Shown: positions 45,239-55,277 of the stretch, in pieces
Layout of the letters: each line of letters begins with the position of its first letter
How positions within the stretch are numbered: position 1 is the first letter of the stretch
Assembly: GCA_963778945.1 (NCBI GenBank)
Contig: CAVZWL010000019.1
Span: 134,758-198,757, forward strand
Direction: 5' to 3'
DNA length: 64,000 nt
Source: Fen-1254 sp963778945
Lineage (GTDB): Bacteria; Bacteroidota; Ignavibacteria; UBA10030
Position numbers and translations under genes: made by a program
The notes under the pieces: generated by a model
The model's database searches: none
What the model saw: the letters and a program-made list of their open reading frames with translations, nothing else
Told to the model about the DNA's origin: nothing

Positions 45239-45972
45239 TTATTGAAAAATATCTTCCATCATATTGTCGATTGTAAAAAGACCGTGCTTTCCTTTGATCC
45301 ATTCTGCGGCGAGCAGAGATCCGAGCGCCAAACCCGTGCGGTTCTTTGCCGTGTGTTTCAACTCGATGCTGTCTGCTGCGGAATCGAATGTGACCGTATG
45401 CGTGCCGACAACAGCTCCGGCTCTCGATGAACCGACATGAAGCTGTTCCGGCCTGATCTTCGCATGCGAGGTTTCTGTGAGTATTTCTTTTTTTCTCCCG
45501 ATCGTCTCGTAAAAGCATATCCGCTATGCTGAGTGCTGTACCGCTGGGGCTGTCCGCTTTGTCTTTGTGATGGATTTCGTGCACAAAGACATCGTAATCG
45601 GCGGACCTTGTCGAATAATGCGCCGGCAGTGCGGAGGATGCGGTAAAACAGGTGCACGCCGAGAGAAAAATTTGACGCATAGATCAAACCGATGCCGTTC
45701 TCTTGGACAAGCGCTTCGATGTTCGGCATCTGTGCGCTCCAGCCGGTTGTTCCGACGACGATATTCTTTTTGGCCTCGGCCCACGGGCGAAGATCTTCTG
45801 TAATGGTTCCTGCTCCTGCAAAATGTATGACGACGTCGACTATGCGCCGGGCTTCAGGAAGCGGAGGGGGCAGCATAATATCGGCCTTAACGTCCACGCT
45901 CCATCCTTTTTCAAGCGCGACGCGTTCGACTTCTTTTCCCATTTTTCCATAGCCGACAAGACCTATATGCAT
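45239..45972 (-). CDS. dapB: 4-hydroxy-tetrahydrodipicolinate reductase (two frame breaks)
   Basis: About 244 residues. NAD(P) site MHIGLVGYGKMGKEVERVA, GTTGW, ASNFSLGVHLFY and the catalytic VHEIHHKDKADSPSGTALSIAD are clear. Breaks near 45608 and 45508 separate this from RPEQLHVGSSRAGAVVGTHTVTFDSAADSIELKHTAKNR and the end LFTIDNMMEDIFQ. Reduces the DapA product. Second step enzyme of the pathway in this operon. Confidence 0.92.
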
Positions 45973-45984
45973 GATTCGTTTTCC

Positions 45985-47350
45985 TTATGCAGATGTATGC
46001 TCAAAAAATTCTCCATGCAGCCGCCGGACCGCTTCGTCGATATCTGCTTCCTCGATGACAAGACTCATATTGATTTCCGAAGCGCCCTGCGAAATCATCA
46101 GGACATTAATATCGCCGAGCGCACGGAAGATCCTGTTAGCGATGCCGCCGGTTGAACGAAGACTCTCTCCAATAGCGCAGATGATCGCTTTATCGGTTAA
46201 CACGGAAACGTCCGCAGCAGTTTCCAGTTCAATCACGATTTGCTCCAGGTGTGTCGGATTATCGATAGTCAAAGAAACCGCAACTTCCGAGGTGCTGACC
46301 AGATCGACCGGCGTCTTGTATTTATTAAAAATGGAAAAGATCATCTCCAGAAAGCCGTACGCCATGAGCATGCGGGAGGATTGAATATTGATGACGGTAA
46401 TTCCTTTTTTCGAGGCGATGGACTTGACCGAAAGTGCGCTTTGAGGCGGATTTGCAATAATTCTCGTCCCGCTGCGGTCCGGCTTTTTGGAATTCAATAC
46501 GATAACCGGAATTGTCTTTTCCACAGCAGGGAGAATCGTGCTTGGATGCAGAACTTTCGCGCCGAAGTAGGCAAGTTCGGATGCTTCCCGGAATGAAATG
46601 ATGTCCAGTGTCTGGGCTTGAGGAACGATGCGCGGATCGGCGGTCAAGACGCCGTCGACATCGGTCCAGATTTGAATTTCCTGCGCTCCGAGCGTGGATC
46701 CGATGATGGATGCGGTATAATCCGATCCGCCCCGTCCCAGCGTGCTGGTGACTCCTTTTAAGGTTGAACCGATAAATCCCTGCGTCACCGGAATTTTGCC
46801 GGACTGAACGATCGGCGGCAGGATTTCTTTGATTTTGACTTCGATATGTTCGATTAAGGGCGTTGCAGCGGTAAATTGATCGCTGGTGATGATAAAACTT
46901 CGTGCGTCGACGAGTTCTACGGGAATGCCGCGTTGTTCCAGTGCTTCGGCAAGGATGAAAGAGGAAAGCCGTTCGCCGACCGATGCAATGGCATCGAGAG
47001 AGCGTGTCGTATGCTCGCCCAGCAGTGCAATGCCCTGGCAGAGATTTTTTAATTCTTCAAACCGGCGCTTAAAGCTCATAATAAGCTGCTGAATGGTAGC
47101 CCGGTCGTCGATAAGATTTTCGGCGATGGTCACATGCCGCTCCAGCAGCTGGTTCAAGAGCGCGTGCGCTTCATCGAGCTGTCCTTCCAGCGACATCGAA
47201 GCTGCTTTCAGCAGCGTATTGGTAGCGCCTGCTATTGCGGAGATGCACCACGATCGGCTGCCGCGCCTGTTCTCGTTTAATGATGTCGATCACATTGCTC
47301 ATGGCGCGAGCATCTTCGACCGATGTGCCGCCGAATTTCATAACGATCAT
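45985..47350 (-). CDS. lysC: Aspartate kinase with ACT domains (one frame break)
   Basis: About 454 residues. ATG 47350 overlaps the pfkB stop (ATGA): MIVMKFGGTSVEDARAMSNVIDII. A break near 47248 (one surplus base) precedes ISAIAGATNTLLKAASMSLEGQ. Catalytic ASVGERLSSFILAEAL, QGFIGSTLKGVTSTLGRGGSDYTA and WTDVDGVLTADPRIV. Two C-terminal ACT domains (ITVINIQSSRMLMAYGFLEMIFSIFNKY and AIICAIGE...RALGDINVLMISQGASEINMSLVIEE) imply feedback control, probably by lysine or threonine. First committed step of the aspartate family. Confidence 0.94.
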
Positions 47351-48303
47351 ATTACTTCGCCCTTCTTGTCTCCGTTGAGATTTTTAAATTGTTCTGCGAG
47401 AGTTTCGAGCTCATCCGCAGTTTGTATTGTCGTGTTCAGTGCGGCAGCTTTGTTGGCGAATTCAGCCGCGGCAAACGAATTTTTTTTCTTCAGATAGGAA
47501 AATAAAAACGCTGCGCCGAAAACATCTCCGCAGCCGGTAGGATTTTTAAAATGCTCCATCGGAACGGCGTCCAGATCGCGGCGCGTCAATGTTTTATGAA
47601 TGTCCTGCACGATGGCAGTCGCGCCTTTTGGACCGCGCGTAATAAGCAGCGTATCGACCATCAGCGACATCAGATGGTTGATAAGCGTCGGTTCATCGAA
47701 TCGTTCTGCGGACAATCCGAGCGCTTCCTCCTCGCTCATCTGAATCGAGTGAAGCATAAAGCACCATCGCCGCCAATCGGTAAGAGGCCGGCGGAAGCGT
47801 TTGAATTCCTGATCGATGCCGAGCGTCAGGGAATGAAAATCGAAATGGATCGGTACGTGCTGCTCGCGCGTTTCGATCCGGATCATATCCAATGTCTCCA
47901 GCGTAATATCGGATCCGGAGATCATGTTGATGAGAATTCCGTCCGCATCGAGAGAGGATTTAATCCGGCTGAACGGGATGGATACCGAGATATCTTTGGA
48001 ACATTCGATTCGGGATTGGTTGTCCGTATGATAAAAGAGATGAACGTTGTTGGTCGGACCTTTAAATTTAAAAATGCTCTTTGTGTCGACGTTTTTATAT
48101 CGGGAAAGCTGCTCGATCAGCGCATCGTAATCCGACTGCCCGACACCGAAGACGGGCTGAATGACATCTTTCTCTCCCATGAGGCAGGACAGCGCCGCAA
48201 CCGAATAAAATATTCCTCCAAAACTTTCGACATGGGATGAATGATCTCCGTGCGGAAGATGGATAATATCTTTGCACAAATGTCCGATGACCGTAATAAC
48301 CAT
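47347..48303 (-). CDS. PfkB-family carbohydrate/nucleoside kinase
   Basis: 318 residues from ATG 48303 (MVITVIGHLCKDIIHL); a frame open to 48387 overlaps the HisA-like gene. Signature II is NPTGCGDVFGAAFLFSYL with the catalytic Asp in GCGD; signature I is around FGGIFYSVAALSCLMG. LLITRGPKGA is typical. The substrate is unknown; ribokinase, adenosine-kinase-like and sugar kinases share this fold. Its stop overlaps lysC, and it follows the HisA-like gene by 8 bases. Confidence 0.82.
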   Translation of the reverse strand: MVITVIGHLCKDIIHLPHGDHSSHVESFGGIFYSVAALSCLMGEKDVIQPVFGVGQSDYDALIEQLSRYKNVDTKSIFKFKGPTNNVHLFYHTDNQSRIECSKDISVSIPFSRIKSSLDADGILINMISGSDITLETLDMIRIETREQHVPIHFDFHSLTLGIDQEFKRFRRPLTDWRRWCFMLHSIQMSEEEALGLSAERFDEPTLINHLMSLMVDTLLITRGPKGATAIVQDIHKTLTRRDLDAVPMEHFKNPTGCGDVFGAAFLFSYLKKKNSFAAAEFANKAAALNTTIQTADELETLAEQFKNLNGDKKGEVI

Positions 48304-48311
48304 AGAGCCGT

Positions 48312-49076
48312 CTATATCCTTCGTGTAGGACCGAGATCCGTGAGTTCTTTTTCGTTCAGCCGCCAGAGTGTCTGGCAGGGAAAACAATTTTCATACAGCG
48401 GCCGGCTCATAATAATAGAGTCGACGCCGAATTTTTCGAGTTCTTGCATGCGCGTCAGGTCTTTATAATTCCATACGCCGCCGCGCGCCGTTATGCGGAT
48501 GCCGGTTTTTTTTGCGAGATCGGTCAGCGTATCGAAAGATATCGTCGTTCCAATGATATCGTTTTTCCGCTCGCCGTAGACGATGCGCGAAACGCCGATT
48601 TCTACCATGCGTTCAGCTAATTCTATCGGCGCAACCTGTGTGCGGTTGCTGCCGCCGTGCGTAACGACTTTTCCGTTCTCCGCAATGATGCTGATGGCAA
48701 TTTTTCTCGTTCCGAATTCTTTGACGAACGCCTCGACAATTTCCGGGCTTTCAATCGCTGCCGTGCTGATGATAATGCGGTAGACGCCGAGATTCAGAAC
48801 CCGCTGGATTTCTTCATAGGTTCGCAATCCGCCGGAGACCTGAACGGGAATATCGACCGATTCGACTATTTGTTTGATAATATCTTCGTTGACGATTCTT
48901 CCTTCGGCAGCTCCGTCTTTATCTATAATATGAATCGTCTTTGCGTTTTCTCCGCGCCAGAGTATTGCCATCCGAACAGGATCGACGGAATATGTGTGTT
49001 CGGTTCCCGGTGCGCCATGAACAATTTCTACGCAGCGGCTTTTACTGATTTCTATTAAAGGAAAAATTAAAATCAT
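48312..49076 (-). CDS. HisA/HisF-like TIM-barrel protein with altered catalytic residues
   Basis: 254 residues from ATG 49076 (MILIFPLIEISKSRCVEIVHG). Phosphate-binding motifs are kept: PVQVSGGLRTYEEI and YRIIISTAAI. The canonical first catalytic Asp (PAIDL) reads PLIEI, and the second (YTDIxxDGT region) reads VYGERKNDIIGTT. No other his gene is nearby. It is therefore a HisA paralogue of uncertain function, first in the string with PfkB, lysC and dapBAD. A true HisA remains possible if other residues compensate. Confidence 0.75.
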   Translation of the reverse strand: MILIFPLIEISKSRCVEIVHGAPGTEHTYSVDPVRMAILWRGENAKTIHIIDKDGAAEGRIVNEDIIKQIVESVDIPVQVSGGLRTYEEIQRVLNLGVYRIIISTAAIESPEIVEAFVKEFGTRKIAISIIAENGKVVTHGGSNRTQVAPIELAERMVEIGVSRIVYGERKNDIIGTTISFDTLTDLAKKTGIRITARGGVWNYKDLTRMQELEKFGVDSIIMSRPLYENCFPCQTLWRLNEKELTDLGPTRRI

Positions 49077-49235
49077 TCCGCTCGTTGCTCGTTGAAGATG
49101 CAAAAAGCTCACACCACAACAGGGGAATGAGCTGTTCATGAGTACATACAAAAATGCGCAAAAAATAAGAGATATTCAAGGAAACGCCGTTCATTTTGTT
49201 GCGGATGGATGAAATTCAGCGTAATTTCATATTCA

Positions 49236-50285
49236 ATGATGAAGCCGTCTAAAATCCTGATCTTGCGTTTGAGTTCCATCGGAGACATCGTGTTGACGAC
49301 TCCTTTTATTCGGGTGCTGCGTGCGAGATTTCCGGATGCCCAAATCGATTTCCTCTTGCGCCGGGAATATTCCGAACTCCTGCACTATCATCCTGCGCTG
49401 TCTCATGTTCTAAAATACGATACACAGAGCGGCTTCCAGGGTTTGAGAATGCTGAAAAACGATCTTCAGCGGGAGTGCTACGACATCGTCTTCGATCTTC
49501 ATAGAAGTTTACGTAGCCGGTACTTATGTTTATCGATCAGTGCAAAGGAGATTCGAAGCATAAAGAAAAGAATGGTCTCCAGGACGCTGCTGGTGCGATG
49601 CGGAATCAATATTTACGGAAGAATTGTATCAGCGGCGGATCGATATATTGAAACCGGCAGATCCTATGGAATCACAAACGATGGACAAGGACCGGAGCTT
49701 TTCATTCCTGAAGCTGTACGCCGAACGATTTTTACAAAAATGGAGCTTAATCCAGAAACCGTATACATTGGATTTTGTCCTTCCGCAAAGCATTACACAA
49801 AACGATGGCTTCCGGAACGATTTATAGAACTCGGCATCCGGCTTTCACAGGAAAGAAACGGAACGATACTTCTCTTCGGCGGACCCGGCGATATTGAACT
49901 GTGTAGAGGAATCGGCGAGGCCATAAACCGGGGAACAGGGAAATCCGCCGCAAAGAGTTTTGCCGGTTTGTTAGGTCTTGCGGAGACTGCCGGAGCATTC
50001 GAACGATGCAGATGTGTTGTTACGAACGACTCCGGTTTGATGCATATAGCTTCAGCGATGAAAAGCAAGCTTGTGGCAGTTTTCGGTTCGACAGTAGAAG
50101 AGCTGGGCTTTTTTCCGCAGGGGAAAAACAGCATTGTCGTTGAAAATAAAAAATTACATTGCCGGCCGTGTTCGCACATCGGCCGGGAATCTTGCCCGAA
50201 AAAACATTTCCGCTGCATGAAGGAAATTACGACCGACATGGTCGCGCATGCATGCAATGAACACCTGAACTCTCATAAGGGTTGA
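49236..50285 (+). CDS. Glycosyltransferase family 9 (heptosyltransferase-like)
   Basis: 349 residues from ATG 49236 (MMKPSKILILRLSSIGDIVLTTPFIRVLRARFPDAQIDFL, the family start); ATG 49209 is a longer alternative. The C-terminal half has IGFCPSAKHYTKRWLPERFIELG, LLFGGPGD, VVTNDSGLMHIASAM and the Cys-rich LHCRPCSHIGRESCP. It adds a heptose or similar sugar in the lipopolysaccharide core. Divergent from the lysine string. Confidence 0.88.
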   Translation: MMKPSKILILRLSSIGDIVLTTPFIRVLRARFPDAQIDFLLRREYSELLHYHPALSHVLKYDTQSGFQGLRMLKNDLQRECYDIVFDLHRSLRSRYLCLSISAKEIRSIKKRMVSRTLLVRCGINIYGRIVSAADRYIETGRSYGITNDGQGPELFIPEAVRRTIFTKMELNPETVYIGFCPSAKHYTKRWLPERFIELGIRLSQERNGTILLFGGPGDIELCRGIGEAINRGTGKSAAKSFAGLLGLAETAGAFERCRCVVTNDSGLMHIASAMKSKLVAVFGSTVEELGFFPQGKNSIVVENKKLHCRPCSHIGRESCPKKHFRCMKEITTDMVAHACNEHLNSHKG

Positions 50286-50572
50286 TGACTCAAAGGGTAG
50301 AGTAGTAGACCGCTCAATTTCAACCCGGCATCAGCGCAGAGTAATGAATGTTCAGTCTCATAAATATTTTACCGAGGCTTCGTCTGAAGGAATGAACAGT
50401 TCTTGAAGCTGCGGCCGGTTTCAGACTTCATTTCAGTATATTGCTTAATAGTATGCCTTATTCCAGTATTCGCCGCCGGCCTGTCCCTCTCAAGCGACCG
50501 GGGAAAAGAAATCGCCGTTTTTTAAGTGATTTCCTGTTTTCTGCCATTTTAAAGTCTCGTGCATATTCCGAC

Positions 50573-50601
50573 TTGACAAAGACTTTTTGAAATTGTAAAT
50601 T
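50573..50601 (+). promoter_or_regulatory. Sigma70-like promoter of the candidate small RNA
   Basis: TTGACA (50573-50578), 17 bases, TAAATT (50596-50601). The -35 box is perfect and the -10 has four of six consensus bases. Predicted start near 50607, immediately at the first hairpin. The preceding 50286-50572 shows no gene. Confidence 0.55.
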
Positions 50602-50606
50602 TGTAC

Positions 50607-50674
50607 GCCATCTCCCCGATGGCATAGTTAGCCTCCCTACACCCTGGCGTTCCACCAATGCGCCGGGGTTTTTT
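50607..50674 (+). ncRNA. Candidate 68-nt small RNA with anti-Shine-Dalgarno linker
   Basis: Hairpin 1 GCCATC (50607-50612) / GATGGC (50618-50623) has the loop TCCCC. A single-stranded linker contains CCTCC (50632-50636), complementary to the GGAGG Shine-Dalgarno core. Hairpin 2 is the terminator ACCCTGGCG (50641-50649) / CGCCGGGGT (50661-50669) with a T6 tail. A promoter lies at the right distance upstream and no reading frame fits. I do not recognise the family; expression is not proven. Confidence 0.55.
50641..50674 (+). terminator. Intrinsic terminator of the candidate small RNA
   Basis: 9-bp stem (one T-G pair) ACCCTGGCG / CGCCGGGGT followed by TTTTTT (50669-50674). It is too far (over 350 bases) from the GT9 stop at 50285 to be its obvious terminator. 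Confidence 0.8.
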
Positions 50675-50874
50675 ATGCCTTTGGAAATTACGCCGGATGG
50701 AATTCTACCGATGAGTTTGACTAACTTCTTACTGTTTCAATGGTTTGAAGGTTGAATAATTCCGGCTGAGTCCGCGTTATCATTTATTTGGAGAGAAAAC
50801 GGAAAAAGCGAAAAAGGGATTTCGAACATGAAGACCTGTGCAAAGAGGATCGGAAGGGTATCGCTGCAGATTCG

Positions 50875-51270
50875 TCAAGAAGTCATGTTGTTCAATGTAT
50901 CGGCGAGGAGGAGGGGAAAATTTTCACCTGTGATATTCGATTTCGTCAGGACGGCAACTTTTTCCTCTTTTCTGGATTTTTCCGTCAGGTCATCGGACGG
51001 ATATGCAGTAACAATGACAGCCGGCGTTAAAATATTCTGTTCACGCACCCACTTGATAATCTCCAGGGCATTATGGCCGGGAAGAAGATAATCGATGACG
51101 AGAATGTCGAACTGTTCCGAGGCGAGTTTTATTTTCGCGTATTCGGCGTTAATGGAAATCGTACACAACGCGCCGCTTTTTTTGAGAATTGACTGCAGAA
51201 AAATTCTATAGGAATAATCATCCTCTATGATAAGAACTTTTTTACTTTGCAGTATCGATTCAGGCGGCAT
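50875..51270 (-). CDS. Stand-alone response-regulator receiver protein
   Basis: 131 residues, one REC domain. Acidic pocket VLIIEDDYS, phospho-acceptor in LVIDYLLPG, Thr in AVIVTAYPSDD and Lys in AVLTKSNIT. It has no output domain (CheY-like). It diverges from the sensor kinase cluster that starts at 51532 and could be a phosphate acceptor for it. The ~200 bases before it (50675-50874) show no gene. Confidence 0.85.
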   Translation of the reverse strand: MPPESILQSKKVLIIEDDYSYRIFLQSILKKSGALCTISINAEYAKIKLASEQFDILVIDYLLPGHNALEIIKWVREQNILTPAVIVTAYPSDDLTEKSRKEEKVAVLTKSNITGENFPLLLADTLNNMTS

Positions 51271-51531
51271 AATTCACTCCTTCATGTAGCAAATTAAATT
51301 ATACTACGCAAAACCTTTCATAAATACAAACGTAAAATTATGGCTGATAAATCGATTAAAACAGATCTCATTTCGGGGAACTGGGCGCTCGGAAGTGGGA
51401 GAGCCACAGCCTCGGGGTAGGGATTATCGCAGCCCTCATCGGCTTTTAAGCTTGGAATGATGCCGGCCATGAGCCTAAAAAAGAAAAGACCCAATTTTGC
51501 TTTTATAGAAAAAAGGCGTACTATCGTCCTT

Positions 51532-54500
51532 ATGAGAAATGCGATCTACCAACTGTTTGTTGTATGCAGTACAACCCTCATTCTTTTGAGCTCACCATCC
51601 TATTCTCAAGAAGGTAAAATTATATTTGAAAGGATATCTACAGAATCTGGGCTCTCCCAAAGTTCTGTCGTATGCATGTGCCAGGACAGCAAAGGATTTC
51701 TCTGGTTTGGGACATATGAAGGGCTCAATCGTTATGATGGATATACTTTTAAGGTATTTAAAAACGATCCTGAAAATCCATCGAGCTTAAGCAATAATGC
51801 TATCATGAGTATTATTGAAGATCATCTGGGTGTGCTTTGGATCGGAACGGAAGACGGCCTTGATCGATTTGACCGGGGAAAAGAACGGTTTATTCATTAT
51901 AAAAATGATCCAGACAATCCGAATAGTCTAAGCCATAATTATATCCAAAATATCTATGAAGACCGGTCGGGCACAATTTGGCTGGGGACCAATGGCGGAG
52001 GACTCAATCGGTTTGACAGAACAACAGAAAAATTCACCCATTACATAAACGATGTGAATAATACAAAAAGCCTGAGTCATAATAATGTATTATCTATTCT
52101 TGAGGATGGGAATGGACGTCTTTGGATCGGCACCGATGACGGATTGAATTATTTTGACAGGAAGAAAGGGGAATTTATCAACTATCGGAATGATCCTCGT
52201 GATTCGCACAGCTTAAGTCATAATGGCGTATGGCGAATCTATGAAGACCGGTCGGGGAATCTGTGGATAGGAACATGGGGAGGCGGATTGAATTGGTTTG
52301 ACTCTCAGAAGAATCGGTTTGTCCGCTATCAAAACAATCCGGATGATTCATATAGTTTAAGCAGCAATATTATCAGAGCACTGTATGAGGATAAGGGTGG
52401 GAATTTTTGGATAGGCACAGATGGCGGCGGACTGAACAAACTTGCAGATGGTTCTAAAATCGGAGACAAGATCAAATTTATTCATTATCAAAACAATCCT
52501 CAGGATCCTACGAATCTGAGCGGTAATTCGGTGATTTCTATATTTGAAGATAAATTGGGCATACTCTGGGTAGGAACGAATTATAACGGTGTTAATAAAT
52601 ATAATCCAAGCACAAAACAATTTGTGCTCTTTAGAAACCATCTTAATGATGCAAACAGCTTATCAAAGAATACTATCCTTTCCATGTATGAGGACAGCCG
52701 GGGAATGATCTGGATAGGGACGAATGGCGGAGGACTAGATTGCTTCGACCGGGGAAAAAATCAGTTTACGCACTATGTTCATAATCCGCTTGACTCGAAC
52801 AGTCTGAGCAGTAATACGATAAGGAGTATCTGTGAGGACCGATACAACAGCTTGTGGATTGGCACTGAGGATGCGTTGAATTGTTTTGAAGAGAAGAAAG
52901 GCAAATTTATCCACTATCGAAATGATCCCAATAATCCTCACAGCATAAGTCAGAATGGATCATGGAGTCTCTACAAAGACCGGTCAGGGAATCTGTGGGC
53001 AGGAACCTTCGGCAGAGGATTAAATAGATTTCGATAATACAAAAGGAGAATTTACGCATTATGTTTATGATCAAAACGATCCGAGGAGTATAAGCGATAA
53101 TTTCATCTGGACAATTTACGAGGATTCGTCCGGCATATTCTGGATCGGAACGAATTCAGGAGGGTTGAACCGTCTTGAGCCTCGATAAAGGAAGGTTCAT
53201 TCATTATCGCTCTGATAGTAGGGATTCCACAAGCTTAAGCGATAACAAAATTATGCGTATTTATGAAGATCATGCAGGAACTTTATGGCTAGGGACGACG
53301 AACGGCCTCAATAAATTTGATCGAAAAAGCGGAACATTCCATCGGTACAGCGAAAAGGATGGTCTGCCGAACAGTATTATACAGGGAATACTCGAAGATC
53401 AATCATGGCAATCTCTGGATAAGCACCAATAATGGCTTATCTAAATTTAATTCCAGTCACCGGCAGATTTAATAACTATTTTGAAAACGATGGACTGCAA
53501 GGGAATGAATTTAGCGTCAATGCCTGTCTGAAAATCCGGAGCGGTGAGATGATCTTTGGCGGCATGAACGGTTTCAATATTTTCCATCCGGACAGCATCC
53601 GTACCGATTCTTCCCGCCCAATCGTTGTTATTACCGATTTTCAAATATTTAATAAGCCTGTCGCTCTCGACAAGAATATAGAAGGAGACACAATTCTCCG
53701 GCGGTCCATCTCAGAGAGCAGCGAGATTCATCTTTCCTATAAAGACAATGTTTTTTCTTTTGAATTTGCCGCGCTTCACTTCGTTTCACCGAAGGATAAT
53801 CAGTATGCATATATGATGGAAGGATTTGAGAAAGAATGGAATTACACGGACGCAAAAAGACGTTTTGTAACCTATACAAATTTGCCGGGTGGGACATACA
53901 TATTCCGTGTCAAGGCCTCCAATAATCAAGGAATATGGAATGAAGAAGGGACTTCCATTCGAATCATTATCACGCCTCCTTTTTGGAAAACCTGGTGGTT
54001 TTATAGTTTCATGGCGGCTTTCATTGCAGCAATCGTGTTCGGTTTATACAGCTGGCGCGTGTGGCAGCTCTTAAAAAGAGAGAAGGATTTGGAGCAGCGT
54101 GTTCATGATCGCACGAATCAGCTCGAATATGCCAATAAGGAATTGGAAGCATTTAGTTATTCAGTATCTCATGACCTGCGCGCGCCTCTCCGAAGCATAG
54201 ATGGATTCAGCATCGCGTTGCTGGAAGATTATATGGATAAATTGGATGAACAGGGCAAAAACTACCTGCATCGTGTGCGCACTGCCAGCCAGCATATGGA
54301 ACATTTGATTGACGATATTCTCAATCTGTCGCGCGTTATGCGAACCGAAATGCAGCGCCTGCCTGTTGACCTCGGCAGCCTTGCCCAATCTATCGCAGAT
54401 GAACTTAGCCGTAATGAACCGGACCGAAAAGTTACATTTACCATTACGCCGGGTATGATGATAGAGGCAGACCGCAATCTTATGGGGATTGTTCTCGAAA

Positions 54501-54800
54501 ATCTAATCGATAATGCCTGGAAATTTACAAGTAAACATCCGACAGCAAAGATTGAAATCGGCAGCATGTTGCGCGATGGACGGCAAGTATATTTTGTGCG
54601 CGATGACGGCGACGGATTTGACATGGCTTATGCAGGTAAACTGTTCGGAGCTTTCCAAAGAATGCATACTCCCGACGAATTTAAGGGAAGCTGGAATTGG
54701 ATTGGCTACAGTCCGGCGGATTATTCATAGACATGGCGGTCAGGTATGGGCCGAAGCTGAGAAAGATAAAGGAGCGACATTTTATTTCACAATACCATAA
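51532..54800 (+). CDS. Two-component sensor: Reg_prop propellers, Y_Y_Y domain, histidine kinase (five frame breaks)
   Basis: About 1088 residues. ATG 51532 gives MRNAIYQLFVVCSTTLILLSSPSYSQ, a signal peptide; an earlier ATG (51457) is less likely. Then about 13 repeats of the type DRSGNLWIGTWGGGLNRFD, enough for two seven-bladed propellers outside the membrane, and a Y_Y_Y domain (YAYMMEGFEKEWNYTDAKRRFVTYTNLPGGTYIFRVKASN). A membrane helix (WWFYSFMAAFIAAIVFGLYSW) leads to HisKA with SYSVSHDLRAPLRSIDGF and HATPase with NLIDNAWKF and GIGLATVRRIIHRHGG. Breaks near 53035, 53185, 53415, 53458 and 54691. Senses an unknown, often carbohydrate, ligand. Confidence 0.88.
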
Positions 54801-54815
54801 TCTTGAGGTGGTGCA

Positions 54816-55277
54816 ATGAAAAATAAAACTATTTTATTAGTCGAAGACAACCCCGACGATGTAACGCTGACTCTGCGTGCGTTCAAGAAAAACAACATTG
54901 CTAATGAGGTTGTCGTAGCAAACGATGGACTTGAAGCGCTTGATTATTTATTCGGAACAGGAAAATACGCGAAGAAGGAAATAAACAGTATGCCTGCTGT
55001 CATTTTATTGGATTTAAAGCTTCCAAAGCTAGACGGATTGGAAGTCCTGGAACGTATTCGTGCTGATGAACGGACGAAATTTCTCCCGGTCGTTATTCTA
55101 ACGTCCTCGAAGGAGGAACAGGATGTCGCAGGAAGTTACAGTCTTGGCGCCAATAGTTACATTCGAAAACCTGTGGATTTCCATAAATTTGTTGATGCCG
55201 TACGGCAATTAGAGCTTTACTGGATGGTCCTGAATGAACAGCCGCCTTTTAAATCAGAGAAGTATTCTCATGAATAA
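54816..55277 (+). CDS. Rcp1-like single-domain response regulator
   Basis: 153 residues with GAGGTGG before ATG 54816. REC features: LLVEDNPDDVTLTLRAF, phospho-Asp in VILLDLKLPKLDGLEVL, LTSSKEEQDV and Lys in SYIRKPVDF. The NPDD and C-terminal WxxLNEQPP-like end match Rcp1 regulators paired with phytochrome-type kinases such as the one just upstream. The stop overlaps the next start by eight bases. Confidence 0.9.
   Translation: MKNKTILLVEDNPDDVTLTLRAFKKNNIANEVVVANDGLEALDYLFGTGKYAKKEINSMPAVILLDLKLPKLDGLEVLERIRADERTKFLPVVILTSSKEEQDVAGSYSLGANSYIRKPVDFHKFVDAVRQLELYWMVLNEQPPFKSEKYSHE

Noticed and set aside
47551..48240. 229-codon open frame on the + strand opposite the PfkB gene
   Set aside because: Shadow frame; the minus-strand product has clear PfkB motifs.
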